Source: Flavobacteriales bacterium (GTDB lineage: Bacteria; Bacteroidota; Bacteroidia; Flavobacteriales_C; GCA-002722245). From it: a stretch of DNA of 59,184 bases. Where the stretch lies: assembly GCA_947444925.1 (NCBI GenBank), contig CANFBW010000016.1:1-59184 (forward strand), given 5' to 3'. Below the pieces are notes generated by a model. That model saw only the letters and a list, made by a program, of their open reading frames with translations. It ran no database searches and was not told the DNA's origin. Position numbers and translations under genes: made by a program. This document shows positions 17,005-26,388 of this stretch, piece after piece (positions within the stretch are counted from its first letter, which is position 1; each line of letters starts with the position of its first letter).

Positions 17005-17949
17005 GTGAAAGTATTTAGAAATAGTCAAAAAAATGATTTAGGCTTTGGAGAAAAGTCTTACAACAATGGTTCGCGACTGATCAATCGTGATGGTTCATTC
17101 AACGTCAAGAGCAAAGGAATATCGTCCTTCAACGTATCGGATATTTACCACTCGCTCATTACCATTAAATGGTGGCTATTTGCGCTTCTGATTTCTACCC
17201 TTTTTTTTGTTGTGAATGCGCTGTTTGCCTTGTTGTATTTGTATTGTGGAGTGGATCAAATCACATCTATACCCGCTGGAGATTTGACCAGTAATTTTTG
17301 GGATGCTTTTTACTTTAGTACACAAACCATGACAACTGTGGGCTATGGACTTTTTGCGCCCGTGGGTACGCATGCCAAAATATTTGCATCGGCAGAGGCT
17401 TTCATTGGATTGCTAGGGTTTGCGGTGGCTACTGGTATCTTGTATGGGCGTTTTTCGCGACCGCTAGCGCGATTGAAGTACAGCAAAAACGCATTGATAG
17501 CGCCTTACCAGGAAATCAACGCCATGATGTTTCGTATGGTGAACATGCGTAGCAATCAGTTGATCGAAGTGGAAGTGAGTGTGAATATGGTATGGCTCAA
17601 CAAGGAAACGAATAAGAGAGAATACGCCAATCTGCCGCTTGAGCTGAAGAAAATCAATTTTATGCCCTTGGGTTGGACACTCGTTCATGCCATTGACGAA
17701 GCAAGCCCATTTTGGGGAAAAAGCGCTTCATACTTTGCCGACCAAGATGCTGAGCTCATCGTTTTGGTAAAAGCCTTTGAAGAATCTTTTTCACAAGTAG
17801 TGTATAGTCGCGCGAGCTACAGAGTGGAAGAAATCGTTTGGGGTGCTAAATTTGTGAGTATGATGGAAAACCGATCAGGTGGTATTGTACATCTCGATGT
17901 GGACGCACTCGATAAATTTCAGGAAGTTTCTTTAAATTCACAGTCTTAA
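17005..17949 (+). CDS. Inward-rectifier-type K+ channel (KirBac-like)
   Basis: 314 aa. Two transmembrane helices (~50-75 and ~130-150) flank the selectivity filter in TQTMTTVGYG. The C-terminal ~160 residues form the cytoplasmic Ig-like domain of Kir channels (starting FRMVNMRSNQLIEVEVSV, later PLGWTLVHAIDEASPFWG). Conducts K+ across the inner membrane; the cytoplasmic domain usually gates it. Starts with GTG 9 bp after aroK. Confidence 0.9.
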   Translation: MKVFRNSQKNDLGFGEKSYNNGSRLINRDGSFNVKSKGISSFNVSDIYHSLITIKWWLFALLISTLFFVVNALFALLYLYCGVDQITSIPAGDLTSNFWDAFYFSTQTMTTVGYGLFAPVGTHAKIFASAEAFIGLLGFAVATGILYGRFSRPLARLKYSKNALIAPYQEINAMMFRMVNMRSNQLIEVEVSVNMVWLNKETNKREYANLPLELKKINFMPLGWTLVHAIDEASPFWGKSASYFADQDAELIVLVKAFEESFSQVVYSRASYRVEEIVWGAKFVSMMENRSGGIVHLDVDALDKFQEVSLNSQS

Positions 17950-17957
17950 CGATTTAT

Positions 17958-18470
17958 ATGCCATCAAAGAACGCTACTATAGTGCTTAGCAAAGAAAAAG
18001 TTTTGCAAAAGCTCAATCGCTTAATTCATCAAATTCACGAAAATGTTTTTGATGAAAAGGAAATTATTATCGCTGGTATTGATGGCTATGGTTACGTTAT
18101 TGCAGAACGCATCGCTAAAGAACTGGGAACGATATCCAATTTGAAAATCATTTTGAGTAAAATCAATATGGACAAAGAAAATCCATTGTCTCGACCCATC
18201 ACCTTGGATGGTGTGACTGCAGCCCAGTATGAAAACAAAGTGATTTTGGTGGTTGATGATGTGATCAATTCTGGAAAAACCATAATATATGCAGTGAATC
18301 ATTTTTTAGACAAACCTGTGAAACGCATTCAAACAGTAGTGCTTGTTGATAGAGACCACACGCGTTATCCGGTGAAGGCCGACTATGTTGGACTGTCGAT
18401 CTCCACCACCATGCAAGAAAATATTCGCGTGAGTTTAGAAAAAAACAAAGAAGCGATATACTTAGAATAA
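17958..18470 (+). CDS. PyrR-like phosphoribosyltransferase
   Basis: 170 aa type I phosphoribosyltransferase fold. PRPP-binding motif VILVVDDVINSGKT is clear. The C-terminal VLVDRDHTRYPVKADYVG matches PyrR-type proteins, which regulate pyrimidine genes and/or have uracil phosphoribosyltransferase activity. No pyr genes adjoin it, so regulation of pyrimidine synthesis is not shown. Lies 8 bp behind the channel gene. Confidence 0.8.
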   Translation: MPSKNATIVLSKEKVLQKLNRLIHQIHENVFDEKEIIIAGIDGYGYVIAERIAKELGTISNLKIILSKINMDKENPLSRPITLDGVTAAQYENKVILVVDDVINSGKTIIYAVNHFLDKPVKRIQTVVLVDRDHTRYPVKADYVGLSISTTMQENIRVSLEKNKEAIYLE

Positions 18471-18483
18471 GCAATCCTGTTTT

Positions 18484-20382
18484 ATGAAATTATTTTTATC
18501 TCTTGCGTTCGGAATTTTCTTTTCGAACCTTCTGTTTGCGCAGCAAAATAAAACCGAAGACAGCATTCCCGTCACCTGCGCGCATTCGGTGCTCAATTTA
18601 GACAGTAGTGATTTTTCATCTTTCTCCATTTTTGATACGCTGATTCCACAGAAAAATATTTTCTTCATCGGCGAAGACCATACTTATCGCCGCAGCAACA
18701 CGCGCTTGCAGATGAAGTTTTTGAAATACCTGCACAACAAAGCCGGAGTGCGTACTTTGCTTTTTGAATTTGGTCCCAGCATCGGTTGGATGGTGAATCA
18801 GTACATTCAAACAGGTGACTCTTCGTTTTACCATTCGTTTAGAAATTATGCTTTCGTTGATTTTCAAAAGTTTTATGAGCAGTTGCGCGAGTACAATGTT
18901 ACTTTGGATTCGGCCAATAAAATAAATGTAGTTGGCATTGATATGGAGCGTTCACTCGCCGCCGCTACAAAATACCTTAATTTACTTTTGCCGGTTGACA
19001 AAGACGTTCCTGCAGCCATACAGTTGAATGTAGAGAGTTTGCGCGGTATTGGTGCATATTTGGACAAGTATTTCGACGAGTACCATAAAGATTCGCTTTT
19101 TGAAAAAGACAATACTTTTGAAAACCATTCACAGTATTTTTCAAGCAACAATACCGTTGATATTTTTTTAGAAGATTTTAAAAAGAACGATTCCTTGTAC
19201 CGCATTTATTTGGGCAAGAATTACGAAGATTTTAAAACAGTAGTCGAAGGCATCAATACCAATAAACAGTGGGAGGAGTACCAAAACAAAAACGCCTATC
19301 AAGAATGGGTTTACCGCGAACAGTATATGTTTCATCGTTTTGAGGATCTGGTGCAAAAAAATCCCGGTCAAAAATATTTTGGATCCTTTGGCCGCTGCCA
19401 CACCAGCTTGAACAAGCAGAGCGAGTGGTGTGGTTTGTATTATTTTCAGTCGCTGTTGCAGCGCATCAATGCATCGGGTAATCCATTGCTTAAAGACAAG
19501 GGGTTGTCTGTGGGCACCTATTATCCCAAAAGTGCCAGTCATCTGAACAGTGCCACACATGAATCCTACTATCTCGACCAACTGATTGCACATGCCGCTG
19601 ACGATTCTATTGTGGTATACAAAATTTTCAGCGACACTGCAGCGGCCAACGATATGAAAAAGAAATTTCAATATGTGATTATTAATAAGCTGAATCCCGA
19701 TAAGGAATCGCGCGAAATCGAGGTGAGCGCTGGTTTTAATGATTTTGATGCTGAAAAAATTCGTTTCCATTTGGATTTAAACTATGGTGCATTGTCGGCT
19801 AATTTTTACAATCTCAACAATTACATCACTACTAAACTCGATCCGAGTTCAGCTGCTAAATTCAATAATTATTTGCCAATGGTAGGGGTGGGTACCATGT
19901 GGTCAGGAGATAAATTTGCTGTTGGTTTTGACTACCGATATTATATGAAACAAAGTAGAGATTTGATGAATAGTGATGTTTTGGATTTAGATGGTTATTC
20001 TTTGCAATTGCTGATGGGTCGCGATTTGTTTAAGAGTCCTGTTTTTGATTTCATTGCTTCTGGAGGATTGGGTTATGGGGTGCTTAAATTACAGCAAAAT
20101 ATAGCCGCACAAAATGGTGCTGGTTTGTTTGGAACGGCCTTGAATACAACTTATGAGAACAGGGCTTTTAATGCTTTGCTGCAATTGGATGCACGCGTGA
20201 ATATTAAGTTTATCAGTGTTGGATTTAAAGCGGGCTATCAATTTGATTTTTCAAATTCAGAATGGCGCAACAAAGATTTGATTGGCAATTCTCCTGCAAC
20301 GGGTATGACGGGCTGGTTTGGGATGTTGAATTTCTCTTTTTTCCGCAGCGATGTCAGTGATAAAAATCAAACAGAATACTAA
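18484..20382 (+). CDS. Secreted erythromycin-esterase/ChaN-like domain fused to an outer-membrane barrel-like region
   Basis: 632 aa. Signal peptide (LSLAFGIFFSNLLFAQ). Residues ~50-400 resemble the EreA/ChaN-like superfamily: IFFIGEDHTYRRSNTRLQ with the His-containing first motif, LLFEFGPSIGWMVNQYIQTG, VVGIDMERS and FGRCHTSL. From ~415 on, alternating strands (FHLDLNYGALSANFYNLNNY, later MTGWFGMLNFSFFR) look like a small barrel at the outer membrane. The family includes esterases and haem-binding proteins; the substrate is unknown. The tail is convergent with xerD with no gap. Confidence 0.7.
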   Translation: MKLFLSLAFGIFFSNLLFAQQNKTEDSIPVTCAHSVLNLDSSDFSSFSIFDTLIPQKNIFFIGEDHTYRRSNTRLQMKFLKYLHNKAGVRTLLFEFGPSIGWMVNQYIQTGDSSFYHSFRNYAFVDFQKFYEQLREYNVTLDSANKINVVGIDMERSLAAATKYLNLLLPVDKDVPAAIQLNVESLRGIGAYLDKYFDEYHKDSLFEKDNTFENHSQYFSSNNTVDIFLEDFKKNDSLYRIYLGKNYEDFKTVVEGINTNKQWEEYQNKNAYQEWVYREQYMFHRFEDLVQKNPGQKYFGSFGRCHTSLNKQSEWCGLYYFQSLLQRINASGNPLLKDKGLSVGTYYPKSASHLNSATHESYYLDQLIAHAADDSIVVYKIFSDTAAANDMKKKFQYVIINKLNPDKESREIEVSAGFNDFDAEKIRFHLDLNYGALSANFYNLNNYITTKLDPSSAAKFNNYLPMVGVGTMWSGDKFAVGFDYRYYMKQSRDLMNSDVLDLDGYSLQLLMGRDLFKSPVFDFIASGGLGYGVLKLQQNIAAQNGAGLFGTALNTTYENRAFNALLQLDARVNIKFISVGFKAGYQFDFSNSEWRNKDLIGNSPATGMTGWFGMLNFSFFRSDVSDKNQTEY

Positions 20383-21282
20383 TTAGGAACGCGGGTGAAA
20401 TTGAATGATGGCTTCGCGTAAATAATGTTTGTCGAGATGCGTGTATATTTCAGTGGTGGTGATGGATTCATGTCCCAGCATTTCCTGCACGGCGCGCAAG
20501 TCGGCACCTCCTTCAATCAAATGTGTTGCGAAGGAGTGACGGAAGGTATGTGGCGATATGCTTTTCTTTAAATTTATTTTTTCGGCGAGTTGTTTTACGA
20601 TGGTGAAAATCATTACACGCGTCAGTTTTTTTCCGCGTCGATTTAAAAATACAATGTCGCTTGCTTCCGGTGCAATGTTAAGGTGCACACGGTCGTGTTC
20701 ACGGTACGATGCGATTTCACGCAGTGCTTTGCCACCAATGGGGACAAGTCTTTCCTTGCTTCCTTTTCCCTTCACCTTAACAAAACCATCGTTGAGGTAC
20801 ATGTCTGAAATTTTAAGACCAACCAATTCACTAACGCGCAAGCCGCAGCTATACAGGGTTTCTATAATTGCTTTGTTGCGTTGACCTTCAGCTTTGCTGA
20901 GGTCGATGGCATCCATCAGTGCGTCGATGTCTTCCATACTCAGCGTGTCAGGCAGGCGTCTACCATATTTTGGCGCTTCTAACATCAGAGTAGGATCTAC
21001 TTTGATCACTTGCTCCATCACCAAAAATTTATAAAATGCTTTGATGCCCGATACCACGCGTGCCTGAGTATTTAAACTCATGCCGAGTTCAGTGGCCCAT
21101 TTTAAAAAATCGCGCAGGTGACTTAGCGTGATTTGCTCAGGAGTGATGGACAGTTGCTTGAAGTCTAAAAACTGTTGCAGTTTTACGATGTCGTGCAAAT
21201 AGGCTTCAATGGAATTGGGCGAGAGCGATTTCTCCAAGCGAAGAAAAGCTTTAAATCCTTTTGTGCTGCTGTTCCAATCCAT
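20383..21282 (-). CDS. xerD: Tyrosine recombinase XerD
   Basis: 299 aa. Resolves chromosome dimers at dif with XerC and FtsK. N-terminal SAM-like domain then catalytic domain with the full set: Arg in YSCGLRVSEL, Lys in KGKGSKERLVP, HTFRHSFATHL, His in MLGHESI and nucleophile Tyr in TTEIYTHL. No mobile-element context, so a housekeeping Xer protein fits. The stop abuts that of the upstream convergent gene. Confidence 0.92.
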   Translation of the reverse strand: MDWNSSTKGFKAFLRLEKSLSPNSIEAYLHDIVKLQQFLDFKQLSITPEQITLSHLRDFLKWATELGMSLNTQARVVSGIKAFYKFLVMEQVIKVDPTLMLEAPKYGRRLPDTLSMEDIDALMDAIDLSKAEGQRNKAIIETLYSCGLRVSELVGLKISDMYLNDGFVKVKGKGSKERLVPIGGKALREIASYREHDRVHLNIAPEASDIVFLNRRGKKLTRVMIFTIVKQLAEKINLKKSISPHTFRHSFATHLIEGGADLRAVQEMLGHESITTTEIYTHLDKHYLREAIIQFHPRS

Positions 21283-21397
21283 GCTTAAAAATACAATTTT
21301 AAAATTTTAATGTGCTAGTTCAGCGCCTAAAGTTTAGTGTGTGAAATTAGTAGTGTTGAGCAGTGTTCGCATTCTGCTGGCACATTAAACCTGTGAC

Positions 21398-21428
21398 TTT
21401 GATCTTTGATCTTTGAATCTTACATTTG
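21398..21428 (+). promoter_or_regulatory. Consensus promoter of aroQ
   Basis: TTTG (21398-21401), 19 bp, TACATTTG (21421-21428): an exact match to the Bacteroidota housekeeping consensus. The -33 box is the first of three TTTG boxes spaced 7 bp apart. The ATG follows only 4 bp after the -7 box, implying a leaderless or nearly leaderless mRNA. Confidence 0.75.
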
Positions 21429-21432
21429 CCTT

Positions 21433-21849
21433 ATGAAGCTATTAATCATCAACGGTCCGAATTTAAATCTCTTGGGAAAAAGAGAAACCAGTATTTACGG
21501 TGCGCAATCTTTTGAAGAGTATTTCGTCACATTGAAATCGAAATATCCCGCCATTCAGTTGGAGTATTTTCAGTCGAATGTTGAAGGCGAGTTGATCAAT
21601 AAAATTCATGAAGTTGGTTTTTCATATGACGGCATTGTCATCAATGCTGGCGCTTACACGCACACATCTGTTGCTATTCGCGATGCGATAGCGGGTATCA
21701 CTGCGGCAACTATTGAAGTACACATTTCAAACACATATGCACGCGAAGATTTCCGCCATCATTCTTATTTGTCACCCAAATGCAAAGGGGTGATTGTAGG
21801 TTTTGGAATGGATTCTTACCGTTTGGCAATAGAAGCTTTTGTAGGTTAG
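21433..21849 (+). CDS. aroQ: Type II 3-dehydroquinate dehydratase
   Basis: 138 aa, standard length. Converts 3-dehydroquinate to 3-dehydroshikimate. Motifs: INGPNLNLLGKRE with the lid Arg, FQSNVEGELINKIHE, INAGAYTHTSVAIRDA, EVHISNTYAREDFRHHS and the terminal GFGMDSYRLAIEAF. I use ATG 21433 (MKLLIINGPN) rather than an ATG nine codons upstream because the promoter overlaps that extension. Confidence 0.95.
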   Translation: MKLLIINGPNLNLLGKRETSIYGAQSFEEYFVTLKSKYPAIQLEYFQSNVEGELINKIHEVGFSYDGIVINAGAYTHTSVAIRDAIAGITAATIEVHISNTYAREDFRHHSYLSPKCKGVIVGFGMDSYRLAIEAFVG

Positions 21850-21858
21850 ACGAAGCGT

Positions 21859-23007
21859 TTAAAATTTAATATCACTGCCGCTTACTTCCGTCATTTCTAC
21901 TTTTTTACCCATCTTTTTTTGTATCACGTTGAAGTGGTGTACATCCTCGTGCGTGACAAAAGAAATCGCTTCTCCTGGTGATTCGGCGCGGCCGGTTCGT
22001 CCAATTCGGTGCACGTAATCTTTGGGTGAACGGGGCAATTCGTAGTTGATGACGAAGGGCAAAAACTTGATGTCGATACCACGTGAAATTAAGTCGGTAG
22101 CAACGAGTACTGTGACCGCGCCACTTTTGAATTGCTGCAAAGCATCTGTTCGTGCGCCCTGACTTTTTTTGCTGTGTATGGCCACTGCTTCAATGCCATT
22201 TTTGCGGAGCTTGTCGGCCACGTTATCGGCTTTATAAGTAGAGGAGGTAAAAACCAAAACTTGTTTCATGCCTTTGCTTTTAATGAGGTAGCGCAGCAGC
22301 GGACCTTTTTTGTCTTCAAAAACCAAGTAGGCAGTTTGCGTAATCAAGTCGATGTTTTCTGCATCGCTTTCGCCATCGTCTATTTTGATCACCAGCGGAT
22401 CGCGCAAATGCAGTTGTGTAATGTCGTTGATGTTTTTACTGAGCGTGGCCGAGAACAAAAGGTTTTGCCGTTTTTTGGGCAGCATGGCTAAAATGCTGTT
22501 GACTTCTTCTTTGAAACCGAGGTTGAGCATTTTATCGGCCTCGTCAAGTACCAGCGTTTCAATGTCGGAAAGATGTACTGCGTTAGATTCAATGAGTTCG
22601 AGCAAGCGTCCGGGTGTTGCAATCAAAACATTCACCCCTTGCAAAGCCATCATTTGCGGGTTGATTGATACGCCGCCAAACACTGCCATTGACTTAATGC
22701 GGTCGGGAAGCACCAAACTAAAAGAATGAAATACCTCGCGCACTTGCACCGCCAATTCGCGGGTAGGTACTAAAACCAAAACATTCACGTGTCGGTTTTT
22801 TGAAAGTATTGCGCCTTGTAAATTCGTTAAGATGGGCAACACATACGAAGCGGTTTTTCCCGATCCTGTTTGCGCAATACCGAGCACATCTTTTTTCTGC
22901 AAAATAGCAGGTATTGCCTCTCTTTGTATGGGGTAGGGCTCAGTGTAATTTTGAGTGGCCAAAGCCTTCAATAAAAAGGGAGATATACCAAGATCGCTAA
23001 ATGACAT
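21859..23007 (-). CDS. rhlE: DEAD-box RNA helicase, RhlE-like
   Basis: 382 aa. All helicase motifs are present: AQTGSGKT, PTRELA, TPGRLLEL, DEAD, SAT and HRIGRTGRAE, preceded by the Q-motif region SFSDLGISPFLLKAL. Unwinds structured RNA in ribosome assembly or decay. Short, without a long basic tail. Start set at ATG 23007; the open frame extends 21 codons upstream, across the -7 box at 23034-23041. Confidence 0.9.
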   Translation of the reverse strand: MSFSDLGISPFLLKALATQNYTEPYPIQREAIPAILQKKDVLGIAQTGSGKTASYVLPILTNLQGAILSKNRHVNVLVLVPTRELAVQVREVFHSFSLVLPDRIKSMAVFGGVSINPQMMALQGVNVLIATPGRLLELIESNAVHLSDIETLVLDEADKMLNLGFKEEVNSILAMLPKKRQNLLFSATLSKNINDITQLHLRDPLVIKIDDGESDAENIDLITQTAYLVFEDKKGPLLRYLIKSKGMKQVLVFTSSTYKADNVADKLRKNGIEAVAIHSKKSQGARTDALQQFKSGAVTVLVATDLISRGIDIKFLPFVINYELPRSPKDYVHRIGRTGRAESPGEAISFVTHEDVHHFNVIQKKMGKKVEMTEVSGSDIKF

Positions 23008-23033
23008 GCTGTTTTGTTTTTTAATTTGTGAAA

Positions 23034-23041
23034 CAAAGATA
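23034..23041 (-). promoter_or_regulatory. -7 promoter box of the RhlE-like gene
   Basis: The minus strand reads TATCTTTG, 26 bp before the chosen ATG. No good -33 TTTG match is seen. Confidence 0.55.
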
Positions 23042-23048
23042 CGGGAAA

Positions 23049-24464
23049 TTAAACCTTCATTGTTTTCCATTTTCCCTTCTTAAAATAATACCATGCGGCA
23101 ATGGCAACCAGCACGTCGGTAAGGGGAATGGCTAAAAATGCACCGGTAGATTTCATGTCCATGCCCCAAGCAAAGAAATAGGCAATAGGGATTTGAAAAG
23201 CCCAAAAGCAGAGGAAGTTGATGAGGGTTGGGGTTTTCGTGTCGCCTGCACCGTTGAGCGCCTGGGTAAACACCATGCCGATGCCCCACAGGGCTTGTCC
23301 TGATCCCATGATTTGTAAGGCCAAGGTGCCATAGCGCACAACGCCTTCTTCAGTGGTGAAAAAGGAGATGATGGGGTGCGCAAAAAACACAAACACAAGG
23401 GTGACTATCGACATAAAAATAGTGTTGTATTTTACGGTGAGCAGCACACTTTTTTCGGCTCTGTCTATTTGATTGGCGCCCAAATTCTGTCCCACTAAAG
23501 TAGCGGCTGCATTACTCAATCCCCAGGAGGGCAGTATACAGCAGATGAAGCAGCGCATCGCCAACTGATATCCCGCCGAGGCAGTAGTACCACCGCTTTC
23601 AGCTACTAAATGTGTGAGTACGATCCAACTTCCGCTGGCCAAAATAAATTGAAATGCAGCTGGCCAACCAATATTCACAATCGATTTGAGTTGCACGCTG
23701 TCCCAAATAAAATGCTTTTTTAAAATGGTCACGCGTCCTTTGCCATTGAACAAATGGTAGCATTGGTACAAAACGCCGCTAGCTCTTCCAATCACTGTGG
23801 CAATGGCAGCACCTTTTAAGCCGAAAAATGAAATCAATATAGGACAAAGTATAATGTTGATGGCTGATGCTATCCACAAACTTTTCATGGCCATGGCCGG
23901 ATTGCCAGTACCACGAAAAATACCATTGATTAAAAACAAAAGAATGATAACCATGCTGCCGCCCAAAAGTATTTGTGTGAATATCGCGCCATCGCGGATC
24001 ACCGCTTCGCTGGCGCCCATTAGAGTGAGTATCTCAGTGGCGAAGACAATGCCGAGTAGGCTCATCAATGCCGATACGATGATGCCAATAATGAGTGCTT
24101 GTGCGCCGGCATGTGCTGCCGCTTCTGTGTTTTTTTCTCCTATGCGGCGCGATATAATTGCGGTAGCGGCTGTGCTGATGCCAATAGCGAGTGAGTAAAT
24201 AACGGTGACAACGGCCTCCGTCAATCCTACAGTGGCAATGGCATTTTCGCCGAGTTCACTTACGAAAAACATATCCACGATGGCAAAAACGCTTTCTAAA
24301 ATCAATTCTAAAATCATTGGAATAGCCAATAGAAATACGGCGCTGCGCATGCTGCCTTTGGTGTAATCCACCAACTCGCCATTGAGTGAGCGTTTTACCA
24401 AGTGTAAAAATCGTTTTATTTTATCGAGCGTATTCAAGTGTGCTTTTTCAAAATTGTTAGACAA
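23049..24464 (-). CDS. MATE-family efflux transporter
   Basis: About 471 aa with 12 predicted membrane helices and the MATE N-terminus DYTKGSMRSAVFLLAIPMIL. Exports drugs or metabolites using Na+ or H+. The start is uncertain: the furthest one is a TTG at 24464 that overlaps the -7 box TATATTTG (24462-24469), so the real start may be a TTG about nine codons further in (24437), or the mRNA is leaderless. No other gene suggests a substrate. Confidence 0.88.
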   Translation of the reverse strand: MSNNFEKAHLNTLDKIKRFLHLVKRSLNGELVDYTKGSMRSAVFLLAIPMILELILESVFAIVDMFFVSELGENAIATVGLTEAVVTVIYSLAIGISTAATAIISRRIGEKNTEAAAHAGAQALIIGIIVSALMSLLGIVFATEILTLMGASEAVIRDGAIFTQILLGGSMVIILLFLINGIFRGTGNPAMAMKSLWIASAINIILCPILISFFGLKGAAIATVIGRASGVLYQCYHLFNGKGRVTILKKHFIWDSVQLKSIVNIGWPAAFQFILASGSWIVLTHLVAESGGTTASAGYQLAMRCFICCILPSWGLSNAAATLVGQNLGANQIDRAEKSVLLTVKYNTIFMSIVTLVFVFFAHPIISFFTTEEGVVRYGTLALQIMGSGQALWGIGMVFTQALNGAGDTKTPTLINFLCFWAFQIPIAYFFAWGMDMKSTGAFLAIPLTDVLVAIAAWYYFKKGKWKTMKV

Positions 24465-24469
24465 ATATA
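24462..24469 (-). promoter_or_regulatory. -7 promoter box of the MATE gene
   Basis: The minus strand reads TATATTTG, matching TAnnTTTG. It overlaps the furthest possible TTG start of the downstream gene. Confidence 0.5.
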
Positions 24470-24578
24470 GGAATGCCTTTAGTTTATTGCTGTTTTGATT
24501 TATGCTTTCTACCGACTAAAGCTGCGCATTCACCTTTTTGGGCTTGTGTTTGCTTATGTGGAGTACTAGTTTTACCAC

Positions 24579-25799
24579 ATGAGAATAATCCCTGTTTTGA
24601 TCATTTGGTTTTTATTTGAACTCTTTGCTTTTCAATCTTTGCAAAGCGCTCTTGTTGGTTTTGATCCTGATTTTATCTATGTTTTTTATACGCTGTATTG
24701 GCTGGTGGATGTGTTTTTGCTTGGTGCAATTTTGCAGCAAGTATCAAAAGGAAACATGACGAGTGGTCCCACCAATAAGCTGAATTGGCTGATGGCGTTG
24801 GTGATGCTCTCAGTTGTTCCAAAGATTTTTATTTCACTTTTTTTGTTGCTTGAAGATGTGTTTCGTTTTGGTGATGCGCTTTTTCACATTGGCGAACGCG
24901 CCACTTTTTTTGCCGATAGAAGTACGTGGTGGAACCGAATAGTGTTGCTTACTGCATTCATTCCGTTTTCAGGAATTTTGTACGGAGTGCGCAAGGGCAA
25001 GTACGCGTACAAAGTGCACAAAGTGATTTTGAAATTTAAAGATCTGCCTGCTGCGTTTCACGGTTTTACGATTTCGCAAATTTCAGATGTGCATTCGGGA
25101 AGTTTCGACAATAGAGCGGCAGTGGAAAAGGGCATTGCCCTTGTCAATGAGCAAAAAAGCGACATCGTTGTTTTTACTGGTGATTTGGTGAACAACCGCG
25201 CCGAAGAGATGGACGAATGGATTTCTTCTTTCGCGCAGTTGAAAGCGCAGCACGGTAAGTTTTCAATCTTGGGCAATCACGATTATGGCGATTATATTCC
25301 TTGGGAAAGTGCAATAGCCAAGCAGGAAAATTTGCAGCGTTTGAAAAATGTGCACTGTGAAATGGGGTTCCGATTGTTGCTTAACGAAAATTTTGAAATT
25401 GAAAAAAACGGTGCGTCGATTTCTTTAGTGGGTATTGAAAACTGTGGAAACAGAGGCTTTGCGAAGTATGGCGATTTAAATAAAGCATTGCATGATGTTG
25501 ATGAAAATGCATTTAAAATTTTGTTGTCGCACGATCCCTCGCATTGGGAAGCACAAACTTTAGTACACGACAAGCACGTGCATTTGACCTTGGCCGGACA
25601 CACGCACGGCATGCAATTTGGCATTGAGATTTGGGGTTTCAAATGGAGTCCGGTAAAATACATTTACCGCCAGTGGGCCGGCTTGTACCAGCGTGGCGAA
25701 AAGCATTTGTATGTTAACAGAGGTTTTGGTTTTATTGGCTTTCCGGGTAGAGTAGGCATTATGCCTGAAATCACAGTGCTTGAATTGCAGCGCGCTTAA
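24579..25799 (+). CDS. Membrane-anchored metallophosphoesterase (YkuE/calcineurin-like)
   Basis: 406 aa. The N-terminal ~150 residues contain several hydrophobic helices. The catalytic domain (~165-400) has all five calcineurin-like motifs: SDVHSGS, GDLVNN, GNHDYG, LLSHDPSHW and AGHTHGMQFG. The same layout occurs in YkuE/YaeI-type phosphodiesterases; the substrate is unknown (UDP-2,3-diacylglucosamine or phosphodiesters in relatives). Convergent with tag at a 2-bp gap. Confidence 0.88.
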   Translation: MRIIPVLIIWFLFELFAFQSLQSALVGFDPDFIYVFYTLYWLVDVFLLGAILQQVSKGNMTSGPTNKLNWLMALVMLSVVPKIFISLFLLLEDVFRFGDALFHIGERATFFADRSTWWNRIVLLTAFIPFSGILYGVRKGKYAYKVHKVILKFKDLPAAFHGFTISQISDVHSGSFDNRAAVEKGIALVNEQKSDIVVFTGDLVNNRAEEMDEWISSFAQLKAQHGKFSILGNHDYGDYIPWESAIAKQENLQRLKNVHCEMGFRLLLNENFEIEKNGASISLVGIENCGNRGFAKYGDLNKALHDVDENAFKILLSHDPSHWEAQTLVHDKHVHLTLAGHTHGMQFGIEIWGFKWSPVKYIYRQWAGLYQRGEKHLYVNRGFGFIGFPGRVGIMPEITVLELQRA

Positions 25800-25801
25800 A
25801 A

Positions 25802-26356
25802 TTATTTTTGCATCCACATTGGATTTGTAGCCGCCACCTTTTTGTAAATCGCGCACGATTCAACATGTGCATGGGGCAAATATCCAGTGCTCATTAAAAA
25901 TTCATTAACGATTTCACCACCCGTGAACTTGAATGTTTTTTTGAAGAGTTTCATCCATTCTTCTTTTGTTTTAGGGTGGTGGTAATTCAGCCAATTTTTA
26001 AACGAACCACTTTCTTTTTGCAGTTGTAATAGCACATTGGCGTTGTGAATGGCAGCATCTACTTTGAGTCTGTTTCGGATGATGCCGCTGTCGTTGAGCA
26101 GTCGTTGTCGGTCGGCTTCGCCATAGGCCGCTACTTTTTTGATGTTGAAGTGGTGGTAGGCTTTTTTGAAATTTTGCTGTTTCACTAAAATGGTATTCCA
26201 GCTTAATCCGGCCTGATTGATTTCTAAAATCAAGCGTTCGAACAATTCGTCATCGCTATCGATTGTATAACCGTAGGCCGTGTCGTGGTATATTTTGTGG
26301 AGGTTGTTGTCGTCGTAATTTGCAACAACAGCGCAGTAGCTATTTGCTTTTTCCAT
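25802..26356 (-). CDS. tag: DNA-3-methyladenine glycosylase I
   Basis: 184 aa, family length. Removes 3-methyladenine from alkylated DNA. The N-terminus lacks the usual MxRCxWC form but keeps Cys in SYCAVV and His in IYHDTAYG. The core QAGLSWNTILVKQQNFKKAY and C-terminal HAHVESC (zinc His and Cys, HxxxC spacing) are standard. Confidence 0.88.
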   Translation of the reverse strand: MEKANSYCAVVANYDDNNLHKIYHDTAYGYTIDSDDELFERLILEINQAGLSWNTILVKQQNFKKAYHHFNIKKVAAYGEADRQRLLNDSGIIRNRLKVDAAIHNANVLLQLQKESGSFKNWLNYHHPKTKEEWMKLFKKTFKFTGGEIVNEFLMSTGYLPHAHVESCAIYKKVAATNPMWMQK

Positions 26357-26388
26357 AATTATATAGGCATTTCAAACGAAGTGTAAAA

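Noticed and set aside
20383-21282. xerD as the integrase of a mobile element
   Set aside because: Standard XerD features, housekeeping neighbours, no attachment-site repeats or cargo near it.
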